This document shows, piece by piece, positions 20,301 to 28,521 of a DNA stretch of 48,648 nucleotides. The stretch is from the NCBI GenBank assembly GCA_903924405.1, contig CAIYBH010000156.1:1-48648 (forward strand), given 5' to 3'. A program made the position numbers and the translations under genes. The DNA is from an uncultured Planctomycetaceae bacterium. Lineage in GTDB: Bacteria; Planctomycetota; Planctomycetia; Planctomycetales; Planctomycetaceae. Each line of letters starts with the position of its first letter. Positions within the stretch are counted from its first letter, which is position 1. The notes below the pieces were generated by a model. The model ran no database searches and was not told where the DNA came from. It saw only the letters and a program-made list of their open reading frames with translations.

Positions 20301-22049
20301 ATGCACGAATCGGAGTCATCGGAATACCACCCGGACGCGGCCGTGGAGTCATTCGAGACCAGCGCTGAGCCGGCGTCAACTTACGGTCGGCGCAGTATGT
20401 TGCGGGTGCTGGCGTCCGCTGGGGTAGGGACGGCTGTCTTTCAGCGGGCATTGGCGGATGAAGCGGCGAAATCAATGGCCGTCACACCGGAACAGATCGC
20501 CAGCGCCGAATGGGTGGCCGGAATCACTCTCAGTGAAAGTGATCGGCAGAAACTTGCGGCGGCGATGCCCGGCCTGCGCGAGAATCTGCAGAAGATCCAT
20601 TCTGTGCCGCTGCCAGTGGAATCTTTGTCGTGCCTGAGGTTTGACCCGGAAGCTGTCGATCCGACGGCCCGGAATCAATCCATGATGCCACGCCCGTGGC
20701 TGACGTCGATGCTGCCAGCCGTGCCAGCTGAAAATCCGGCTTCCCCGGAGGAACTGGCATGGTTGCCTCTGCGAACTCTTGGGCAACTGCTGCGCAAGCG
20801 AGTGATCTCGTCGGTTGAGCTGACACAGAGTTGTCTGCAGCGCTTGCGTCGAGACGATCCTGTGCTCAACTGCGTGGTCACCATGACAGAGGATCTCGCA
20901 CTACGGCAGGCGCGCAGGGCCGATGACGAGCTGGCGTCTGGTATGGATCGGGGCGCACTGCATGGAATTCCATGGGGGGCGAAGGATCTGCTGGCTGTTT
21001 CCGGTTATGCGACTTCCTGGGGAATCCCGCAGTACCGGGAGCGTATCATTTCCCAGTCAGCCACACTGGTGGACAGGCTGGACGCTGCGGGGGCCGTGCT
21101 GGTGGCGAAACTTTCCACCGGCGCGTTAGCGATGGGGGATCAGTGGTACATGGGACGGACTCGCAATCCCTGGAATTCAGATCAGGGGTCCAGTGGTTCG
21201 TCTGCGGGTTCTGCATCGGCCGTGGCGGCAGGCCTCGTGCCATTTGCCATCGGCACGGAAACGCTCGGAAGTATTGTGTCACCCTCAAAGCGGTGTGGAG
21301 TGACGGGGTTGCGTCCCACCTTTGGTCGCGTTTCGCGCGCGGGCTGCATGCCACTGTCATGGACCATGGACAAGCCCGGTCCACTGGCGAGAACGGTGGA
21401 TGACTGCGGTTGGGTGTTGCGGGCCATCCATGGTGCTGACTCCCTTGATCCTTCCAGCGTGGATCGGTGGTTTGACTGGCCAATGCAGGTGGATCTGGCA
21501 GGCATTCGGATTGGCCGTGTGACGAACGGTCCCACACAGAAAGCAGATCAGGCGGCTCTGGATCACCTGAGTGTCCTTGGGGCGAAGATCGTGGACATTG
21601 AACTGCCGCGGGAGCTGCATGAATATGCCGTGACCACGATGCTGGAGGTGGAAGCCGCCTGTGTGTTTCAGGATTTCACCCGAGCTGGCATCACGGAAGG
21701 GCTGAACGTCTGGCCGGGTATCTTTCAGAAAGCGCGGTTTGTGTCGGCTGTGGATTATCTGCAGGCATCACGAGTCCGACTGCTGCTGATGCAGAAAATG
21801 GCTGAGGTCTTTCAGAAGGTGGATTTGTATGTCGGCGGCGACGATCTGGGCATCGCCAATCTGACCGGGCATCCGACACTGGTCTTTCCAGCGATTATGA
21901 CCGAAAAAGCACCTCAGCGTCGTCCGGAGTGCGCGACACTCACGGCGGGACTTTATGACGAAGCCACCCTGCTGTCCGTCGGGCAGTTGATCGAGCAGCG
22001 TGCGGATGTTGTTCAGTACCGTCCGGAAATCCGTCCCTCGCAGAAGTAG
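20301..22049 (+). CDS. Tat-exported amidase-signature family hydrolase
   Basis: A 582-residue amidase-signature enzyme, hydrolysing a C-N amide bond; the substrate is unknown. Counting from an in-frame GTG at 20298 (one residue longer), the Ser-cisSer-Lys triad is Lys229 (WGAKDLL), cis-Ser near 298 (QGSSGSSAGS) and nucleophile Ser325 (ETLGSIVSP). Before the catalytic domain lies a twin-arginine-like leader (GRRSMLRVLASAGVGTAV, about 30-47), suggesting Tat export, and then a ~100-residue spacer. It follows the EamA gene with only a few bases between, so a shared operon is likely. In Asp-tRNA/Glu-tRNA amidotransferase GatA the same fold is cytoplasmic; the leader and absence of gatB/gatC argue against GatA here. 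Confidence 0.87.
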   Translation: MHESESSEYHPDAAVESFETSAEPASTYGRRSMLRVLASAGVGTAVFQRALADEAAKSMAVTPEQIASAEWVAGITLSESDRQKLAAAMPGLRENLQKIHSVPLPVESLSCLRFDPEAVDPTARNQSMMPRPWLTSMLPAVPAENPASPEELAWLPLRTLGQLLRKRVISSVELTQSCLQRLRRDDPVLNCVVTMTEDLALRQARRADDELASGMDRGALHGIPWGAKDLLAVSGYATSWGIPQYRERIISQSATLVDRLDAAGAVLVAKLSTGALAMGDQWYMGRTRNPWNSDQGSSGSSAGSASAVAAGLVPFAIGTETLGSIVSPSKRCGVTGLRPTFGRVSRAGCMPLSWTMDKPGPLARTVDDCGWVLRAIHGADSLDPSSVDRWFDWPMQVDLAGIRIGRVTNGPTQKADQAALDHLSVLGAKIVDIELPRELHEYAVTTMLEVEAACVFQDFTRAGITEGLNVWPGIFQKARFVSAVDYLQASRVRLLLMQKMAEVFQKVDLYVGGDDLGIANLTGHPTLVFPAIMTEKAPQRRPECATLTAGLYDEATLLSVGQLIEQRADVVQYRPEIRPSQK

Positions 22050-22124
22050 GTTGAAAACTGAAACTCCGCGTGCGGTGATTATTCCGCGAATACGGCACCA
22101 TCCCTCCTCTGTTCAGATTGGCCG

Positions 22125-23870
22125 TCAGCGAACCTCAGCAGGCTTCCAGTCGATCAGCTGCATTTCCACTTTGGTGTAGCCCTGGAACGTGTTGATTGTC
22201 GGGGCGAAACAGATAGAAAATGGCGCGGTCTGTTTTGCGAGTTCCTCGACCCATTCTCCCCGTCCAAACGCCACCGCACGCATCACTGTTCCGTGCTGGC
22301 GCAGTCGTGCCGACAGGTGGCGATTCCCTTCACCCATTGTCTTTGGTGGTTCGGCAAGTTCGACATGGGTGCAGACGAATCTGGGCAGCGGATTGTGCTG
22401 GCCGAACGGCCCCAGACGATCAAGCTCCTCGACGGCTCGCAGATTCACTTCGGACATCAGCACTTCCGCGTCAATGCGTAGTTCTGTATCGGAAGGAGTG
22501 GGATGGAAATGTTCGTGCGCCCAGGCGGCAAGTGTGTCACGGACGAGATCGACGCAAGTGGATTGGACTTTAAGGCCGGCTGCCGCTTTGTGACCACCAA
22601 AGGTAATGAGGTGCTGACGGCAGGATTCCAGGCCGTGGTACAGGTCGAATCCGGCCCAGCTTCGTCCGGACCCCGCCCCGGTGCCGTCTTCCTTCAGAGA
22701 GATCAGGACGGTTGGTTTCCCGAACGCCTCAGATACGCGACTGGCCACAACTCCGATGACCCCCTGATGCCACTCGTGATGCGCCAGCACCAGCGTTTTG
22801 TGCTGCTCCCACTCGGGATTCGCTTCCACCATTTCCTTTGCCTGGCGAAGGATCCGTCGCTCCACTGTTTTTCGATTGTCGTTGAGCTGTTCGAGGTATT
22901 CTGCAAGCTTCAGTGCGCGTTCCGGATTCTCGGTCGTCAGGAGTTCCACAGCCAGGCGTGCCTGCCCCAGTCGCCCGGCCGCATTGATTCTCGGGGCCAG
23001 CCCGAAGGCGATATCCTCAGCACTGAAGTCTTTCTTCTCCTCCAGTCTGGACACCTTCAGCAGCGCTTTCATTCCGATTGAGCTGTTCTCGCGGAGTGAT
23101 TGCAGGCCGTAGCGCACGATGACGCGGTTTTCTTCCAGCAGGGGTACCACGTCGGCCACTGTTCCAACAGCAGCCAGTCCTACTGCCTGCTTCAGGAATT
23201 CACGCATCCGGGGAGATGCCTTCTTTCCATCTCCCATTTTCTGGCAGATGGCCCAGGCAACTTTGAACGCAACACCAGCTCCACACAGTTCGCCGAACGG
23301 GTATTCAGAACCCGGCAGACGGGGATGAACGAGCACGCTGGCTGACGGAAGCGTCGTTCCGATGTGATGGTGATCGGTAATGATCAGTTCCAGCCCCAGC
23401 TCCTGAGCCAGTCGGGCTTCCTCAACGCTGGCAATTCCACAGTCTACTGAAATCAGCAGCCGCTGTGGATCTTCCTCCCAGAGCTGCCGAATGGCCGCCT
23501 GATTCAGTCCATAACCTTCCTCCATGCGGCACGGGATGTAGTAGTCCACCGTTGCCCCGGAGAGTTGCAGGCAGTGCCAGAGAATACTTGTCCCGGTCAC
23601 ACCGTCGACATCATAGTCCCCATAGATGGTGACGCGGCGTTTCTGCTGCACGGCTCGGACAATCCGGTCGGCCGCCTGTTCCACCCCCGGCAAGTGTGTC
23701 GGGTCATGCAGATCCGTCAGCTTTGCATCCAGAAATCGCCGTGCCTCATCGGCGTCGTTTTTGCCGCGTGCCATGAGGACCTGAGCCAGTAATGGAGAGA
23801 TTCGCAGGTTACCTGCAAGGCGACGACTGGCTGCGAGGTCATGTGGATGGAACGTCCATTTGCGTGTCAT
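22125..23870 (-). CDS. recJ: Single-stranded-DNA-specific exonuclease RecJ
   Basis: A 581-residue RecJ, the 5'-3' single-strand exonuclease of recombination and mismatch/base-excision repair. DHH-family motifs are all visible: YGDYDVDG (83-90), VDCG with Asp143, and DHH at 166-168 (ITDHHH), followed by the GAGVAFK segment. The DHHA1 part carries VLAHHEWHQGVIGVVASR, GSGRSWAG and FGGHKAAAG, and an OB-like C-terminal domain follows. Length is normal for the family. The start is the ATG at 23870. The FHA-protein gene ends 75 bases upstream on the same strand, so they may be co-transcribed. The convergent amidase gene ends 75 bases past its stop. Confidence 0.97.
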   Translation of the reverse strand: MTRKWTFHPHDLAASRRLAGNLRISPLLAQVLMARGKNDADEARRFLDAKLTDLHDPTHLPGVEQAADRIVRAVQQKRRVTIYGDYDVDGVTGTSILWHCLQLSGATVDYYIPCRMEEGYGLNQAAIRQLWEEDPQRLLISVDCGIASVEEARLAQELGLELIITDHHHIGTTLPSASVLVHPRLPGSEYPFGELCGAGVAFKVAWAICQKMGDGKKASPRMREFLKQAVGLAAVGTVADVVPLLEENRVIVRYGLQSLRENSSIGMKALLKVSRLEEKKDFSAEDIAFGLAPRINAAGRLGQARLAVELLTTENPERALKLAEYLEQLNDNRKTVERRILRQAKEMVEANPEWEQHKTLVLAHHEWHQGVIGVVASRVSEAFGKPTVLISLKEDGTGAGSGRSWAGFDLYHGLESCRQHLITFGGHKAAAGLKVQSTCVDLVRDTLAAWAHEHFHPTPSDTELRIDAEVLMSEVNLRAVEELDRLGPFGQHNPLPRFVCTHVELAEPPKTMGEGNRHLSARLRQHGTVMRAVAFGRGEWVEELAKQTAPFSICFAPTINTFQGYTKVEMQLIDWKPAEVR

Positions 23871-23945
23871 TATCGCAGACTCCGTGGATGCAGACGTGGG
23901 AATGGCCTGTTGCCGGCCGATGATTTAACGGGAATGTTCCCGAGT

Positions 23946-24314
23946 TCAGTCAAAGTGCGGAGCAGCCGGAGGTATGGAGATTTCCCGAGTTGTTTTTTCG
24001 TCGAAGCCCATGAGTGGGTCCAAGAGTTCAACCAGAATCTCAGTTTCTCCGAGTAGAATTCGGTCACCATGCGCCAGTACTGCCTGGCGAACCTCCTGCT
24101 GATTGACAATGCTGAGGTTGGTGGAGTCATGATCCACCAGTTCGAATTGTCCCCCGGCCGTGGCTCGAATTTCCGCATGCACACGGCTCATCAGTCGGTC
24201 CTGAATGACAATATCGGCACGCTGGCTGCGTCCCAGTGATACCGGCAATTGTTCCGCACGCAGCACGATCGCGCCTTCAGCAAAAACAGCAGACTTCAGA
24301 AGCAGGATCGGCAT
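23946..24314 (-). CDS. Small FHA-domain protein
   Basis: A 122-residue protein that is essentially one forkhead-associated domain, a phosphothreonine-binding module. Hallmarks are the SLGRSQRADIVIQD strand-loop (Gly-Arg), MSRVHAEI (Ser-Arg-x-His) and the N-x-x-S/T-like DSTNLSIVN. The ATG at 24314 is chosen because GAGAGAAG lies just before it; a GTG at 24332 is also in frame. It lies just upstream of recJ on the same strand. In planctomycetes FHA proteins usually read the output of Ser/Thr kinases; its partner here is unknown. Confidence 0.88.
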   Translation of the reverse strand: MPILLLKSAVFAEGAIVLRAEQLPVSLGRSQRADIVIQDRLMSRVHAEIRATAGGQFELVDHDSTNLSIVNQQEVRQAVLAHGDRILLGETEILVELLDPLMGFDEKTTREISIPPAAPHFD

Positions 24315-24669
24315 GCCAGTCTTCTCTCTCACAATGTCGGCGAACGTTGAAGCGATCGAGTTCTGATATGTGTTCCTGTTTCAACCGTGGTTCCGGCCCT
24401 GAACACTGGTGTCCGCAAGTTCCCCGAATTCACAGCGATGAATCAGGCGCGAGCGACGTTGAGAGGCATCGCATGCTGACACGCAACGATCGTGAGCACG
24501 AGAGCGAATTGTGAGCGAGGAACACGGAACAGGGAACCGCTGATGCCATGAGCTGACCGGGGCACAAATCGGCAGGAGCACGCCCCTGGCAATGTACTCG
24601 GACCGCTTCAGCTGGACGGTGCGGCAATCCACACTGATGAATTGCCGAACCGCTGCATTTCGGCAAAGG
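24315..24669. other. Intergenic region, FHA gene / SDR gene
   Basis: About 355 bases without a convincing gene. It holds the hairpin at 24642-24666 after the SDR stop and must contain the FHA-recJ promoter, which I could not place. Confidence 0.5.
24642..24666 (-). terminator. Hairpin after the SDR gene
   Basis: TTGCCGAA and TTCGGCAA form a perfect 8-bp stem around a 9-base loop, starting 3 bases after the SDR stop codon at 24670-24672. Only a short TTC follows, so it is a weak intrinsic terminator. Confidence 0.5.
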
Positions 24670-25461
24670 CTACTGCTTGCCTTCCGTCCGTTTCGACCAC
24701 CACGGAAGGCCGACTCCACCGTCCATGGTCAGGGTGGTCCCCGTCATGTAGGCCGCCTCATCGCTGAGTGTGAAGCAGATTCCGTGCGCCATTTCTTCTG
24801 ACGTTCCAAGTCGTCCCATGGGCATGCTTTGCCCACCTTCAGCAAGCTGATCCTCAGAGAAGAACTTGCGTTCGCCCGGCGTATCAATCCAGCCGGGATG
24901 AAAGACATTGACGCGAATCCCTTCGCGGACCAGTTCAATGGCCGCTGTTCTGGCCATATGGTCAATCGCAGCCTTGGCCATGTTGTAGGCCATGGCCGTC
25001 GGGAAAGGGATGATGGCATGCGGCGAGCTGACAACGGTAATTCGTCCGCGCCCAGGTTGTGTCAGCATCTGCTGAGAGGCCGCGCGCACGCCATGCAACG
25101 CCCCCCACATACTGACTTCGATGGTTCTTCGAAAGCCCTCCATGTTGGCTTTCACCATCAATTCGCGATCACTGTACACGGCGTTGGAAACAAAAATATC
25201 AAGGCTGCCGAATTCCGCGACGGTCTGTTGGACCATCGCCTCGACGGCTTTCTGATCAGACACGTCACAGACGCAGACGATGGCCTTGCCACCCAATGCG
25301 CGGATTTCTTCAGCGGCTTCCTCAGCCTGCGTCCGGCTTCCACTGCAGTTCAGGGCGACGTTCGCGCCGCCACGAGCGAGAGCCAGAGCCACGGCTCGGC
25401 CAATACCTTTGGAGGAACCTGTGATGAGTGCATTTTTTCCTTTGAAGCTATACTGAACCAC
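24670..25461 (-). CDS. Short-chain dehydrogenase/reductase (SDR)
   Basis: A 263-residue classical SDR: an NAD(P)H-dependent oxidoreductase with a Rossmann fold. Cofactor motif TGSSKGIG (14-21), the Asp of CDVSD (about 66), active-site Ser145/146 (VVSSPHA), Tyr159 and Lys163 (YNMAKA) are present. Two positions deviate from the usual pattern: the NNAG motif reads VSNAV (91-95), and the catalytic Asn of the 'NLxG' segment is Ser117 (VSMWG). The start is GTG at 25461, with AGGAG about 10 bases upstream. It resembles 3-oxoacyl-ACP reductase or glucose/sugar dehydrogenases, but the substrate cannot be assigned. It stands alone. Confidence 0.92.
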   Translation of the reverse strand: MVQYSFKGKNALITGSSKGIGRAVALALARGGANVALNCSGSRTQAEEAAEEIRALGGKAIVCVCDVSDQKAVEAMVQQTVAEFGSLDIFVSNAVYSDRELMVKANMEGFRRTIEVSMWGALHGVRAASQQMLTQPGRGRITVVSSPHAIIPFPTAMAYNMAKAAIDHMARTAAIELVREGIRVNVFHPGWIDTPGERKFFSEDQLAEGGQSMPMGRLGTSEEMAHGICFTLSDEAAYMTGTTLTMDGGVGLPWWSKRTEGKQ

Positions 25462-25962
25462 GGAAACCCCACTCCTGATCCGAAATACGAAGACGGCATC
25501 TTTGACGGAAAATCGACGCCGGACTGTGCCCTGCCTTCACGGCGACCAACAGCGCTCACGTAAACACTGCGGATTCACAGGGGAGCCGCCGAAGAACAGC
25601 ATTGTTCGCCGAGAAAAGCCCCGCCATTATCATAAGAAATCAGGGATCACGCTATCACGGCCAGCATTTTTGTTCCGACTTGGTTTGGCATGACAGCTTA
25701 CCGGCAAAATCAGACGCAATCGCGGCTGTTGCTGGTATCCCACACCTGCGAGCAAATGAGCGATTTTCCAGGGATCGTAGCCAGTTTTTTATTCGAAATT
25801 CGGAAAACATTCTGTTTTCGGTTCGCAAAAAAATTTGTCGCCGACGTATCCTATCAATAGAATTCCCAGCGATGGGAAGAGGATTCCTGCCGAAATACTA
25901 CGTGACTCCACGCAATCCGCAGTCACGCGGCGTGCAGTCGCCTCCGACGGAAGCTGTTTCTG
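25462..25962 (+). promoter_or_regulatory. Long leader/intergenic region before the small secreted protein
   Basis: About 500 bases between divergent genes. No second gene is convincing. At 25863-25878 the bases TTCCCA-GCGA-TGGGAA form a 6-bp hairpin with a GNRA tetraloop, about 85 bases before the start codon at 25963; it may be part of the leader RNA. AT-rich stretches near 25780-25830 could hold a promoter, but no clear boxes were found. Confidence 0.4.
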
Positions 25963-26430
25963 ATGACTTTGCCTCCGACAGACCTACTCATTCCTGCGAC
26001 GCTCCGGCGTTGTCGGCTGGGGTACGTGCTGCAGGCTGTCGGTTTCTGTCTGGTGCTGTGCGTAGGTTCCGCCGTAGCCCGTGCCGAAACATGCGGACAC
26101 TACCTGTTCCGCAATGGTGTTCCTGTTTCGATGGAGCACGCTGAAACGTCCCGCAATGTCCCGGCAGATGGGCACACGCTGGCTTCGGCGGGCACGCAGG
26201 ACGCCCCAAAGTCTTCGCAAACTCCCTGCCATGGTCCTGGATGTCGTCAGCGAACGATTCCGGATTGGCCGGGCTCAGTTCCCGTGACACTCTCAGTAGA
26301 GACAGATCCGGCGATGCTGACTGCCGGTCTGCAATTGTGTGGCGGTGCCGCAGGTGGCCTGCTCTGGCCAGAGTCAGAGCGCGGCTCGCGGTTTTATCCG
26401 ATGCTGGTGTTTCGCCCGCCCGCCGGCTGA
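25963..26430 (+). CDS. Small secreted protein with conserved-looking Cys motifs
   Basis: A 155-residue protein of unknown function. Residues 18-41 form a signal peptide (hydrophobic core GFCLVLCVGSAV, cleavage predicted after ARA at 41). The mature part begins ETCGHYLFRNGVPV and later has CHGPGC (Cys89, Cys94), then a proline-rich stretch. I associate CGHY...CxGPxC small secreted proteins with planctomycetes, but I cannot name a family. The start is the ATG at 25963. It lies 640 bases upstream of the DUF1559 gene. Confidence 0.62.
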   Translation: MTLPPTDLLIPATLRRCRLGYVLQAVGFCLVLCVGSAVARAETCGHYLFRNGVPVSMEHAETSRNVPADGHTLASAGTQDAPKSSQTPCHGPGCRQRTIPDWPGSVPVTLSVETDPAMLTAGLQLCGGAAGGLLWPESERGSRFYPMLVFRPPAG

Positions 26431-27069
26431 TGCGGCAGCGTTCGTCCGTGTTGCAACATGGTCGGCGAACCCTGCAGTGTGCTGCCTCCCGTGTCTGGCC
26501 TGAGCGACTGGCTCTGATCCACCCTCCTCGTCTCTGATTTTGAGGGGTTCTCAGACGTCTACGACCTCGATGGCTGTCCGTTGTCGGCCGTTGCTGATGT
26601 CGCCAGGCATTCACTGAAGTCTGGAGCCGGGTGGAGCGACCTGCTGTCCAATTCGGCAGGTCCCCCGCTCAAGTAACCACTCCAGGCAGCAGCAGTCCGC
26701 GATTCAGATTGTGTGCAGGAAGGTTGCCTTCCACACCCTTCTGACCGTTGGGCTTCCGCGCTGCAATGCCTCAACTGTGTTCGCAACCAGCCTATGTCGC
26801 CTGTGCTGATCTTCATGATCGCGGCTGCAGCGCCCTGCACAGGTAACTTCCGGACCACGCCGCCCCTTCTCACCGCTGCTTGCGTGTGCTGATACCTTCA
26901 TTGCTGGCTGCGTTCAGACATAACGGAGAGGACGCATTGCACTGAGTGGCTGTCCTGCTTCTGCGACGCTAATGCCTTGAGCGATCTTGTCTGACCGGGA
27001 GTTCTGACATCCCGGCAAATCCTTCAACAAACAAATTCATTACCCACTCGTTTTCGAGGTTCACGGACT
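26431..27069. other. Intergenic region before the DUF1559 gene
   Basis: About 640 bases with no convincing gene. A hairpin at 26711-26736 (GGAAGG-TTG-CCTTCC, extended by GTGT/ACAC with a GCA bulge) may mark the 3' end of the small secreted protein transcript; it lacks a U-tract. The rest is presumably promoter and leader for the DUF1559 gene. Confidence 0.5.
26711..26736 (+). terminator. Hairpin 280 bases after the small secreted protein gene
   Basis: Stem GGAAGG/CCTTCC with a TTG loop, lengthened by GTGT/ACAC across a three-base bulge. It lacks a U-tract and is far from the stop codon, so function is uncertain. Confidence 0.3.
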
Positions 27070-28023
27070 ATGCGAACGATGACTTTTGCCCGGCGTGGAT
27101 TCACACTGATCGAGCTACTGGTTGTGATCGCGATCATTGCGATCCTTGTGGCGCTTTTGCTGCCAGCGGTTCAGCAGGCTCGTGAGGCCGCTCGGCGGAC
27201 TCAGTGCAAAAACAACCTGAAGCAGTTGGGGCTGGCAATTCACAACTATCATGACACACACGGGTGTCTGCCAATTGCAGATGTCGATGGAACCGTGAAT
27301 GCGGTGTCGGCGCATGCAAGACTGCTGCCGTACCTGGAACAGACGAACCTGTATACTCGTGTCGATTTCAATGTGCCGTACGATCACCCCAACAATGCGG
27401 TACCGCGAGCGACGGAACTGCCGGTGTTTCGCTGTCCGTCTGACCCAACTCGGCTTCCAGCAGCAATCGGTGGCCGAAACAACTACTACTGGAATGCCGG
27501 AAATGGGATCGTGATGTACGCGACTGGTGCCGCAGGCCAGCCCAATCCCAACGGGATCATCTACCACAATAAACGATACCGGTTCAATGACATTACGGAC
27601 GGTTTGAGCAACACATCTGCAATGGCCGAAAAGCTGACCGGCGACGGAAACAACGGAGTCTCGACTCCCAGGGTCGACACCTACCGCCCCGGGACGTATC
27701 CCAACAATGCTGCAGAAGCCACCCTGCAGTGCAATGCCGCCAATGTCAATGACCTCAGCCAGCAGGGGTATTCCAATGTCGGTGGACCATGGCTCCAGCA
27801 GTATCACTCAACCAATCAGTACAACCATGTGCTGCCGCCCAATGGCCGATCCTGCATGTTTCCGCCAGGACGGATTGCGACGACTGCCAACAGCCAGCAC
27901 ACAGGCGGAGTTCAACTGGTCCTGTGTGATGGATCCGTACGTTTCGTTTCGGAAAACCTTGATATCGGGACATGGCGAAATCTGGGCAGCATCGACGGCG
28001 GAGAAATCGTTGGAGAGTTCTGA
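27070..28023 (+). CDS. DUF1559 pseudopilin-like protein
   Basis: A 317-residue member of the planctomycete DUF1559 family. The N-terminus is a type IV pilin/type II secretion pseudopilin leader: [19 protein letters not shown], cut by a prepilin peptidase after Gly, with a hydrophobic helix that anchors or assembles the protein. The DUF1559 hallmarks follow: [14 protein letters not shown], then [17 protein letters not shown]. The C-terminal [12 protein letters not shown] motif is also typical. These proteins occur in many copies per planctomycete genome; their function is not known. The start is the ATG at 27070. A small lipoprotein gene begins about 110 bases downstream in the same direction. 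Confidence 0.96.
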   Translation: MRTMTFARRGFTLIELLVVIAIIAILVALLLPAVQQAREAARRTQCKNNLKQLGLAIHNYHDTHGCLPIADVDGTVNAVSAHARLLPYLEQTNLYTRVDFNVPYDHPNNAVPRATELPVFRCPSDPTRLPAAIGGRNNYYWNAGNGIVMYATGAAGQPNPNGIIYHNKRYRFNDITDGLSNTSAMAEKLTGDGNNGVSTPRVDTYRPGTYPNNAAEATLQCNAANVNDLSQQGYSNVGGPWLQQYHSTNQYNHVLPPNGRSCMFPPGRIATTANSQHTGGVQLVLCDGSVRFVSENLDIGTWRNLGSIDGGEIVGEF

Positions 28024-28131
28024 TCTGTGCCTGTAGTCGGTGCAAGTGTCGCTGTCTTTTCCCAGGGACGACACAAGCCGTGACGCTCGGAAATGTTTTC
28101 GCTTCTCTAATTTCAGTTGAAAGCCATCTGG

Positions 28132-28509
28132 ATGCAATTTCGCTACTGGAACGTCAGCGGGTTTCTGATGTTAGTGTGTGGACTGCTGCTGTCGGGGTGT
28201 GGGGAAGCAGCTACCGCGTATCCGCTGAATGAAGAACTGGCACGCTCGTCGGTGCAGAAAGCCATGCAGTCATGGGTTGATGGAAAGGCTCCGGCGGATC
28301 TGAAACCAGACATCATTGTCGGTGATCAGGCGTGGGAACAGGGACGTCGACTCACCGCTTTTCAAGTCCTGTCGGATGAGGAAACCACTGATGGATCAAA
28401 CCTTCACATTCGAGTGCTGAGAACCTTCGACGACAAGGGTATCAAAACAGAATCCCGGGTGACCTACATTGTGGGGACGACCCCTGTAGTGACCATTTTT
28501 CCACAGTGA
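28132..28509 (+). CDS. Small lipoprotein downstream of the DUF1559 gene
   Basis: A 125-residue protein with a lipoprotein signal peptide: hydrophobic FLMLVCGLLLSG followed by lipobox LLSGC, so it should be acylated on that Cys and held in a membrane. The mature part is small and soluble (about 100 residues, ending VGTTPVVTIFPQ) with no family I recognise. Small lipoproteins often follow DUF1559 genes in planctomycetes. The ATG at 28132 is chosen; a TTG at 28117 is also in frame. The AhpD-like gene begins 12 bases after its stop, so they are probably co-transcribed. Confidence 0.75.
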   Translation: MQFRYWNVSGFLMLVCGLLLSGCGEAATAYPLNEELARSSVQKAMQSWVDGKAPADLKPDIIVGDQAWEQGRRLTAFQVLSDEETTDGSNLHIRVLRTFDDKGIKTESRVTYIVGTTPVVTIFPQ

Positions 28510-28521
28510 GGTTGATGTCCC

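Noticed and set aside
25690..25710. Possible sigma54 site (TTGGCATGACAGCTTA)
   Set aside because: The GG-to-GC distance does not fit the -24/-12 spacing.
25602..26144. Plus-strand frame of 180 residues overlapping the small secreted protein
   Set aside because: The overlapping frame 25963-26430 has a proper signal peptide and Cys motifs; this one does not.
27115..27807. Minus-strand frame of 230 residues opposite the DUF1559 gene
   Set aside because: Antisense shadow of a clear pseudopilin gene.
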